Assembly: GCF_030519655.1 (NCBI RefSeq)
Contig: NZ_JAUMIT010000001.1
Location: 930,001-994,000 of the forward strand
DNA length: 64,000 bases
Direction: 5' to 3'
Source of the DNA: Wenyingzhuangia gilva
GTDB taxonomy: Bacteria; Bacteroidota; Bacteroidia; Flavobacteriales; Flavobacteriaceae
How positions within the stretch are numbered: position 1 is the stretch's first letter; every line of letters begins with the position of its first letter. Under the pieces are notes generated by a model. The model worked only from the letters and a program-made list of their open reading frames with translations. It ran no database searches and was not told the origin of the DNA. The position numbers were made by a program, and so were the translations under genes. Shown piece after piece: positions 27,701 through 33,757 of this stretch.

Positions 27701-28447
27701 TCGGAAAAAGAAAATACAGAAATCACAAAACAACTATTATCCGATGATCAAAGTAATTTGCTTTTTGAAGACAACGTTTCCGACTTATCTTCAGCATTAC
27801 AACAAATAAATATTGATGTAGTGGTGTTTTACCAAGCTACATTTACCAAAGAATTAGTTTCATTTTTTAATCAACAAAAAAAAGGAGGTAAACAAAATAA
27901 TGTTCCTTTTGTTTATATATCAGAAGAAATAAACTACACGTTAAATGAACAATCGGTAGAGTTTGGAATAGATGTGGTAATTCAATTACCAGCTAGTGAT
28001 TCTTTTGTTAAAAAGAAAATTTATACCCTTCTAAAACCTAAAAAAGAGGTAGAAGAAAATAAGCTTCAAAAAGAAATTTATGAAATTCTTAGTGAAGAAA
28101 ATACACAACAAACTTCTAATGACAAGCTCTTAAAAAAATCATTAGAAGTTATTAAGAAAGAATTGTCTAACCCCAACTTTAATGTAGAAATGTTAATTGA
28201 CGAATTAGGGGTTTCTAGAGTTAAATGTTACAGGCTTTTTAAAGAAGCACTAAAGCAATCACCTTCGGATGTCATTACATCACTTAGGTTTCAAAAAGCA
28301 GAATATTTGTTAAAACATAAAAACTTAAACATATCAGAAATAAGTTTTGAGTGTGGTTTTAACGACCCTAAATACTTTGGAAAATCATTTAAAAAACAAT
28401 TTGGGGTAAGTCCAAAAGTATACAAAGAGCAAAATTCAACATTGTAA
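24725..28447 (+). CDS. HTCS-type regulator with degenerate kinase and receiver domains
   Basis: 1240 residues from ATG 24725 (a GTG two codons earlier is possible). Order: signal peptide; about 11 beta-propeller repeats (GGLWIATWDGLNYFDG, GTIWIGTYAGLIRVYN); a Y_Y_Y domain; one membrane span (about 678-699); coiled coil; a histidine-kinase-like region; a receiver-like region; and a C-terminal AraC domain (about 1143-1240, IDELGVSRVKCYRLFKEAL, GFNDPKYFGKSFKKQFG). The H-box reads ILSEFQEPV with Ser771 for His; the N-box reads YFFNDIIKYS with Asp880 for Asn; no DxGxG box is found; the receiver has Tyr1036 for the phospho-Asp and Leu1088 for the Lys. Phosphorelay seems impossible, while sensing and DNA binding look intact. 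It precedes two SusCD modules and probably controls them. Confidence 0.9.
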   Translation: MRFSFFFFCYLFSFFTWSQNIKFKNYTTNQGLSNNSVIDIENDLNGGLWIATWDGLNYFDGEEFTVFKHDIENKNSIAGDYVINVEKDKLGNIWTLTKNGKISKYIGNNSFKNFSFDEAAIELHISKAGNIVVKTESTFWEYINSNFVKKKTSLIKHEDVVVFQNILLQKYPKLIINDVLKDKQGNVWFATRRNGLYIIPNHSNNIQNTQIDHYTVDVYSPYTFGSNEIEKLHLDCFNNVWLGQKDGGLSMAYQGSELISYVGPHPIKYPHLPTETIRAITKDFNGCLWLGYYNNGVYYYDNNSKCYQKYIIKESLQDLNWERVRSLFTASDGTIWIGTYAGLIRVYNHQYILYESKNIKELPNNRSYSIFEDDSKNLWIACWGGVAKFNLDKNKFETFEGQKKLTEYHVRNVKKSDSKLILSTENNGLVIFDLNKKSIDNINLNKGILGNSIYASFYDDETQNYWIASLGGVSIYNITKGLVKNITEENGLLSHMVYGLINQDHNVWLSTTKGLAVINKNTFDVKAINPTEGWQAPEFSEGSYYKDPKDVLYFGGVNGLNYFNPSTLNLTDLSPKIKLKVNGDENYADSLSFGHANNNLEINVKTIVFPESQKIDFDIFYKLKGIDDEWRLLDKNNKIFYNHLYSGKYDFFIKTSEDQLAKKYFSIKINKAFYETTWFNITSIVLFAFVLIFVFYVKDKNAKIQKEKLENKILDRTKVIESQKQDLLLVNQKLDEKNKEIVLQQEKLLELHSNLKNEDFELEKFKTFILSEFQEPVTKIIQQTNKIKEDTEVQGKLLKNAVKLINLITEWSFLDHVKDIGNQKNSIINLFPVLIDIVEKVKTTLQKNKVNFMTEIDANINWVEIDLLRFKLVLQYFFNDIIKYSSKQSSLKTSITHTNNIFKITLTSNSDLLISSWENIYHYSPYFKSVKVLLKDLNGKLELINEPEFRLEMILPVKSVKVDENHQIQTISWKHLDKSKGLNNNKYNVLIFSEKENTEITKQLLSDDQSNLLFEDNVSDLSSALQQINIDVVVFYQATFTKELVSFFNQQKKGGKQNNVPFVYISEEINYTLNEQSVEFGIDVVIQLPASDSFVKKKIYTLLKPKKEVEENKLQKEIYEILSEENTQQTSNDKLLKKSLEVIKKELSNPNFNVEMLIDELGVSRVKCYRLFKEALKQSPSDVITSLRFQKAEYLLKHKNLNISEISFECGFNDPKYFGKSFKKQFGVSPKVYKEQNSTL

Positions 28448-28461
28448 GTATTACTGTACGA

Positions 28462-28494
28462 TTAACCCTGTGTTAACCTAATGTTAGTGCAACC
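28462..28494 (+). promoter_or_regulatory. Three 11-bp direct repeats upstream of susC1, likely operator
   Basis: TTAACCCTGTG, TTAACCTAATG and TTAGTGCAACC follow each other with a one-helical-turn period. They end 131 bp before the SusC start and about 94 bp before the -7 box. The same array occurs at the same distance before the second SusC gene. Position and period suit an AraC-type activator; binding is inferred. Confidence 0.55.
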
Positions 28495-28588
28495 AAAACA
28501 CTCCTTTTTTGATCTTTTTTCAATTCAATTTGAAGCAATATTACCCCACCAGAATATAAAATCACCACCTCTTTTTGGGATTTGCATC

Positions 28589-28596
28589 TACATTTG
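28589..28596 (+). promoter_or_regulatory. -7 promoter box of the first SusCD module
   Basis: TACATTTG matches TAnnTTTG and lies in a 28-bp block (28586-28613) that is identical before the second SusC gene. No TTTG lies at -33, as expected for an activator-dependent promoter. Confidence 0.65.
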
Positions 28597-28625
28597 AGCA
28601 CCGAATTATTAAAATGATTTTTTAA

Positions 28626-31600
28626 ATGAAAAAAGTGTATCTATTTTTGTTGATGACCATAGGACTTGTATCCCTTTCTATGGCTCAAGTATCTGTAAGC
28701 GGAACAGTCGTTTCTGAAACAGATAAAACTCCTATACCAGGAGCATATGTTGTTCTTAAAGGACAGTCAGTAATATCAACCATCACCGATTTTGATGGAA
28801 ATTTTGTTCTTGAGTTAAAACAGAACAAAGGAACTTTAGAAATTACCTATTTAGGGTATCAAACCCAAAGTATTGATTTTTCTGGAAATCAAAAATTAAC
28901 GATTGCTCTTAAAGAACAATCTAATAGTTTAGAAGAAGTTGTGTTAATTGGTTATGGTTCTTCTAGTAAAAAGAATATTACAACTTCCATAACAAAAATT
29001 GAAGATGTAAAGTCTATTGCTACAAGACCGGTAAACAATGTTTCTGATTTTTTACAAGGTAGAGCACCAGGTGTTACTGTTTTATCAGATGGTGGAGATC
29101 CAACAGCATCTCCTAAAATTGTGATTAGAGGAACTGGTTCTCTTTCTAACGAAACACCTTTAACTGTTGTTGATGGAGTTCCATATTACGGTCCTGCAAT
29201 TAACCCTAATGATATTGCTTCTATTTCTATATTAAAAGATGCAGCTTCAGCTTCTATTTATGGAGCACAAGCGGCTTCAGGAGTTATTGTTATTGAAACT
29301 AAAAAAGGTAAAACAGGAAAACCTCAAATTAGTTTTGATGCTTACACTGCTTATCAAAGTGCAACAAATTTACCTACCCCTTTAAATGCCAAAGAACAAG
29401 CAGATGTTTACAATTTAGCGGCTGATAATGCTGGAGTTCCTAGACAAGCTTCTCATGATGCTTCTAAGAACCCTTGGGGACAAACAACTAGAACCAATTG
29501 GATTGATGAGGTTTTTAGAACCGCTCCAACGTATAATGCAAATTTAAGTATTAGTGGTGCGACTGATAAAATTAACTATTTAACTTCTTTTGGATATAAC
29601 AAAAAAGAAGGGGTGTTAATTGGAAATGATTTTGAGAGATATTCTTTTAGAGTAAAGACCGATGTAGACTTGTCTGATAAAATTAAGGTAGGAGAAAATG
29701 TTTATTTTTCTAAATCTAACGCTAATGGTTTTGCAGAAACAGCAGGAAATACACAAGGTGTAATTACCAATGCTATGTGGATGCCTTCAGCTGCTCCTGT
29801 TTACGATTCTAATGGAAACTATAGCGGTACAGTACCTAGTGATAGACCAGACTTACTCCCTTTTGCTGGAGCTTATGGAGATGTGTATAATCCTGTTGCT
29901 TTATTAAAAAGACCAACAACAACACAACCAAATTCTTTTGTAAACGCAAATGCTTACTTTGATTATGAGGTTATTAAAGGATTAAACTTTAAGTCAACAT
30001 ATTCTTATAGCTTAAAAAATGATAATTATAAACGCTTTTCACCTAGAATACCAGAAATAGGTAGAACTAATACTAAAAATTCTTTAGAGCAATCTAATGC
30101 AATTACTAATAAGTGGATTTGGAGCAATCAATTATCTTACAAAAAATCTTTTGGAGAGCACAGTCTAGATGCAACAGCTATTTATGCTGCACAAAAAACA
30201 GATTATGAGTATTTTGGAACTATTGGATATGATTTTGACGATGAAAACGGATATAATCAATATATAGGAAATGCTAAAAACTCTCCAAATAGAGCAGTAC
30301 TTAAATCAGATGTTTACGAAGATGCATTAAGTTCTGCCATAGGTAGAGTAATGTATAATTACAAAAATAAATATTTTGTTACAGGAAGTATTCGTAGAGA
30401 CCAAACATCAAGATTGGCTAAAGACAATCAAGTAGGATATTTCCCTTCAGGATCTGCTGGTTGGGCCATTTCAGAAGAAGATTTTTTTAATGTTGAATCT
30501 ATAGATAATTTAAAGCTTAGAGCTTCTTGGGGACAAATTGGAAACATTAATTCTGTAGGATATTATTCATACAATGTTCCATTATCGTCATACAATGTTA
30601 TTGTTAACGGAAATGGTGATTTAAATGCTCAAGGTATTTCTTTAAATCAATTGTCAAATCCTGATTTAACTTGGGAGACTTCAGAATCTTATGATCTAGG
30701 TTTAGATGCTACTTTGTTTAATAGAAAGTTGTCTTTAACGGTAGATTATTTTAAGAAAACTACCAAAGGAATGATTTTGCCAGGTTTATCAGACAGTCAT
30801 CAAGGAGCAGATGCTGCTTATGTAAATGCTGGTAAAGTTGAGAACTCTGGTTTTGAATTTACAGTAACTTATAAAGATGCTATTGGTGATTTAGATTATT
30901 CTATTGGAGCAAATGCATCAACTCTTAGTAACAAGTTATTAAATCTAGATGGTTATAATAACAATGGTATTGATTACGTGGTGCATGGCGATAATTATAA
31001 AAATATTTTAACACCATTTAGGTCTTCTGTTGGAGAACAATTATTTTCTAATTTTTTAGTGCCTTATATGGGTATTTTCCAATCTCAGTCTGAGATAGAT
31101 GCTTACAAAAAAGATGGAAACTTAATTCAGCCAAATGCTGTTCCTGGAGATTTTAAATTTAAAGACAGCAATAATGATGGAAAAATAGATGCGAATGATA
31201 AGGTGTTTATGGGGAGTTATTTACCAAAGGTAACCTATAATTTTAATCTTAATTTAAATTATAAAGGTTTTGATTTAGGTCTAATACTTCAAGGTGTTGG
31301 AAAGGTAAACATTTTTAATGCTCAAAAATATACAGCATATAACGCATCTTTAAATGGCTTTAATTTAGATAATCGTGTATTAAATGCATGGAGTCCTACA
31401 AATAAAAATACGAACATTCCTAGAGTTTCTACAAAAGATGAAAATCTTAATTATCAAACCAACTCTAGTTGGTATTTAGAAAATGGAGCTTATTTAAGAT
31501 TAAAAAATATCAACTTAGGGTATACGCTTCCTAAAGATATTCTTTATGGTTCTAGCCTTCGTTTGTTTATATCGGCTGAAAATGTGTTTACTTCTACAAA

Positions 31601-31700
31601 ATATTCTGGAATAAATCCAGAAGTAGGTGGTAAAGGAATGGATTTAGGTAAGTATCCAGTTCCTAGAGTTATTTCAGCAGGATTATCTCTAAAACTTTAA
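28626..31700 (+). CDS. SusC/RagA-family TonB-dependent receptor (module 1)
   Basis: Outer-membrane transporter that works with its SusD lipoprotein. The 1024 residues comprise a signal peptide (1-20), a carboxypeptidase-regulatory-like domain (22-105, SGTVVSETDKTPIPGAYV...DFDGNF), a TonB-box-like stretch (EEVVLIGYG), the plug (ISILKDAASASIYGAQAASG) and a 22-strand barrel ending SAGLSLKL. There is no STN domain, so sigma/anti-sigma signalling is not expected. Its first 62 residues match module 2 at 55 positions, and the rest diverges strongly. The pair with the next gene and the downstream phosphatases suggest a phosphorylated ligand; this is inference. Confidence 0.94.
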   Translation: MKKVYLFLLMTIGLVSLSMAQVSVSGTVVSETDKTPIPGAYVVLKGQSVISTITDFDGNFVLELKQNKGTLEITYLGYQTQSIDFSGNQKLTIALKEQSNSLEEVVLIGYGSSSKKNITTSITKIEDVKSIATRPVNNVSDFLQGRAPGVTVLSDGGDPTASPKIVIRGTGSLSNETPLTVVDGVPYYGPAINPNDIASISILKDAASASIYGAQAASGVIVIETKKGKTGKPQISFDAYTAYQSATNLPTPLNAKEQADVYNLAADNAGVPRQASHDASKNPWGQTTRTNWIDEVFRTAPTYNANLSISGATDKINYLTSFGYNKKEGVLIGNDFERYSFRVKTDVDLSDKIKVGENVYFSKSNANGFAETAGNTQGVITNAMWMPSAAPVYDSNGNYSGTVPSDRPDLLPFAGAYGDVYNPVALLKRPTTTQPNSFVNANAYFDYEVIKGLNFKSTYSYSLKNDNYKRFSPRIPEIGRTNTKNSLEQSNAITNKWIWSNQLSYKKSFGEHSLDATAIYAAQKTDYEYFGTIGYDFDDENGYNQYIGNAKNSPNRAVLKSDVYEDALSSAIGRVMYNYKNKYFVTGSIRRDQTSRLAKDNQVGYFPSGSAGWAISEEDFFNVESIDNLKLRASWGQIGNINSVGYYSYNVPLSSYNVIVNGNGDLNAQGISLNQLSNPDLTWETSESYDLGLDATLFNRKLSLTVDYFKKTTKGMILPGLSDSHQGADAAYVNAGKVENSGFEFTVTYKDAIGDLDYSIGANASTLSNKLLNLDGYNNNGIDYVVHGDNYKNILTPFRSSVGEQLFSNFLVPYMGIFQSQSEIDAYKKDGNLIQPNAVPGDFKFKDSNNDGKIDANDKVFMGSYLPKVTYNFNLNLNYKGFDLGLILQGVGKVNIFNAQKYTAYNASLNGFNLDNRVLNAWSPTNKNTNIPRVSTKDENLNYQTNSSWYLENGAYLRLKNINLGYTLPKDILYGSSLRLFISAENVFTSTKYSGINPEVGGKGMDLGKYPVPRVISAGLSLKL

Positions 31701-31734
31701 AATACAATCAATAATTATTGAAATCGATAAAAAA

Positions 31735-33330
31735 ATGAATAGAAATATTTTTAAAATAACAAGTGTATTATTAATAATGCTTGTTGGGCTTTCGGTAGCC
31801 TCTTGTAGTGAGGAATTTACTGATTTTCAACCCCAAGGAAATACCTCTTCTGGTAACTTTTGGAAAACACAAGAAGATGCAGAAAAAGCTGCAAATGGCT
31901 TATATTTTTACATGAAAGATGAAGATATGTTTTCTAGAGGATTTATGTGGTACATAAATGCATCAGACGATATTATCACAGGACGTATCAAAGGTTTTGC
32001 AGATAATACAAAGAATTTTATTTTAGACGGTAATGAAGATGGATTAAAATGGATGTATCCTCAAAGTTTTAAAATCATAAGAAGAGCAAATGACATTTTG
32101 GCAAATGTTCCTAATATGAATTTTGATGAGGCTACTAAAAACAGAATCATAGGTGAAGCTTATTTTATGAGAGCTTTTCATTATCATCTTTTAGCATATC
32201 ACTATGGTGATGATAAAAGTGGAGGTATTCCAATCATTACCGAGGAAAATATGAATGCAACTGCCGGTAGTTTTAAAAGACCAGCAAGTGTTGTTGATAA
32301 TTACAAACAAATTGTAGAAGATTTACAAAAAGCTGCTGATTTATTGCCTTTAATTACTAAGTACAACGATGCTGATAAAGGAAGAGCAAATAAGGATGCC
32401 GCTTTAGCTTACATGGCAAAAACCTATTTATACTGGGCACAATTTGATGCCACTAAATATGCAGATGCAGTTAAAGCTTGTGATGCGGTTACAAATTCAG
32501 GATCAGGAAGAGCCTTGTTTACCGTTGGAAATAACAATCCTAAAGAAGATTATAGAAAATTACATAGTCATTTAAGTAACTGGAGTTCAGAATACATATG
32601 GAGTGTAAACTCAGGGGTGCAATCTGGAAGTAAATTGCCAGGTGTTATGTTAGAAAATAAAGGTTGGGGAGCTTATAATGGTTGGGGATATTACCAACCA
32701 ACAGAAGAGTTATATCAAGAATTTGAAGATGGAGATCCTAGAAGAGAAGTAACAATTCTTAAGTTTGGAGATGAGTTTCCATACTTTGGGGAAACAAAAA
32801 AATATCAATCATCAAATTCACTATCAGGTTTTCAGTTTAATAAATATATGTACGAATATGGTGAAAAAGATGCAATAGGAGTTGATTTAAACTCAAATGG
32901 TGATGATCCGTCAACAACCTACAATGTACCTTTATTACGCTATGCAGAAATTTTACTAATAAAAGCTGAAGCTTTGATCATGCAAGGTAAAAACGGAGAT
33001 GTTCCTTTAAATTTAGTAAGAGCAAGAGTAGGTTTGGCTCCTAAGACAAATGCTACTATGGAAGATTTAAAGCACGAGCGAAGAGTAGAATTGGCTGCTG
33101 AATTTGCTGATAGACATTTTGATTTGGTTCGTTGGGGGGATGCAAAGGAGGTATATAGTAAGCCACTTCACGGTAGAATTCATGAAGATGCTTCTAATCC
33201 TGATTCACCATATAAAGTAGAAGAGGTTTGGCCAGCAAGAAATTTTGATCCTTCATATATGAATGTTTGGATAATTCCTCAAGGTGTAATTAACTCTTCA
33301 GGAATTCCGCAAAATAAAGGTTGGGATTAA
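31735..33330 (+). CDS. SusD/RagB-family nutrient-binding lipoprotein (module 1)
   Basis: 531-residue surface lipoprotein that forms the lid of the SusC barrel. The lipobox is VASC with Cys24. SusD-family stretches include NFWKTQEDAEKAANGLYFYM near the start, GEAYFMRAFHYHLLAYHYGD (TPR-like helices), and near the end LLRYAEILLIKAEALIMQGK and ERRVELAAEFADRHFDLVRW. It follows its SusC by 34 bp and ends at a GAAA-loop terminator. The ligand is not predictable from the sequence. Confidence 0.93.
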   Translation: MNRNIFKITSVLLIMLVGLSVASCSEEFTDFQPQGNTSSGNFWKTQEDAEKAANGLYFYMKDEDMFSRGFMWYINASDDIITGRIKGFADNTKNFILDGNEDGLKWMYPQSFKIIRRANDILANVPNMNFDEATKNRIIGEAYFMRAFHYHLLAYHYGDDKSGGIPIITEENMNATAGSFKRPASVVDNYKQIVEDLQKAADLLPLITKYNDADKGRANKDAALAYMAKTYLYWAQFDATKYADAVKACDAVTNSGSGRALFTVGNNNPKEDYRKLHSHLSNWSSEYIWSVNSGVQSGSKLPGVMLENKGWGAYNGWGYYQPTEELYQEFEDGDPRREVTILKFGDEFPYFGETKKYQSSNSLSGFQFNKYMYEYGEKDAIGVDLNSNGDDPSTTYNVPLLRYAEILLIKAEALIMQGKNGDVPLNLVRARVGLAPKTNATMEDLKHERRVELAAEFADRHFDLVRWGDAKEVYSKPLHGRIHEDASNPDSPYKVEEVWPARNFDPSYMNVWIIPQGVINSSGIPQNKGWD

Positions 33331-33346
33331 TTTTGTTTTATTTCAT

Positions 33347-33377
33347 AAAAAGGTGCTATGAAAATAGCACCTTTTTT
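33347..33377 (+). terminator. Terminator of SusCD module 1
   Basis: AAAAAGGTGCTAT (33347-33359) pairs with its complement at 33364-33376 around a GAAA tetraloop, then T-rich sequence. It separates the two modules into different transcripts. Confidence 0.9.
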
Positions 33378-33465
33378 ATTGTTTAAATTTTTATTTAAAG
33401 ATTTAGCAGTAAAATCTAAAACTGATGTTTAAATCTGTTCTTATTTAATAGGACAGAGTTTATAG

Positions 33466-33577
33466 AGATAATCGAAATCATTTAAAGGTGTTTTAACAAC
33501 CTATGTATTATCAAAACGCTTTTAAATGCATGTTTAAGAAAACACCAAAGTATATAAAGAGCAAAATTTAATGATGT
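33466..33577 (+). pseudogene. Decayed 3' end of an AraC-domain regulator gene
   Basis: This stretch aligns with the last 110 bp of the regulator gene at 28331-28447. Both contain GAAAT, a TTTTAAC/CC core and a near-identical end (GTATACAAAGAGCAAAATT there, GTATATAAAGAGCAAAATT here, first 19 bases). Net five bases are lost and frame changes are needed to follow it; one frame reads QNAFKCMFKKTPKY, typical of the last AraC helix, and another reads VYKEQN as in the intact gene. Weaker similarity may reach back to about 33419. It directly precedes the copied operator of SusCD module 2 and is best read as the remnant of a duplicated regulator. Confidence 0.7.
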
Positions 33578-33593
33578 GAGTATTATTGTAGGA

Positions 33594-33626
33594 TTAACCT
33601 AGTGTTAACGCAATGTTAGTGTAACA
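33594..33626 (+). promoter_or_regulatory. Three 11-bp direct repeats upstream of susC2, likely operator
   Basis: TTAACCTAGTG, TTAACGCAATG and TTAGTGTAACA match the array before module 1 at most positions. The distance from first repeat to SusC ATG is 164 bp in both. The 426-bp spacer 33331-33757 thus holds terminator, regulator remnant, this array and the promoter. Confidence 0.55.
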
Positions 33627-33720
33627 AAATCCCACCTTTTTAACGTTTTATTACCGCTTTTTAGATCAAATTTTACTCCTTTGGAGTATAAAATTACCCC
33701 TTTTCACAAGGGCTTAAATC

Positions 33721-33728
33721 TACATTTG
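33721..33728 (+). promoter_or_regulatory. -7 promoter box of the second SusCD module
   Basis: TACATTTG in the 28-bp block (33718-33745) identical to the one before module 1. The ATG is 29 bp downstream. No -33 TTTG is seen. Confidence 0.65.
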
Positions 33729-33757
33729 AGCACCGAATTATTAAATTAAATTTTTAA

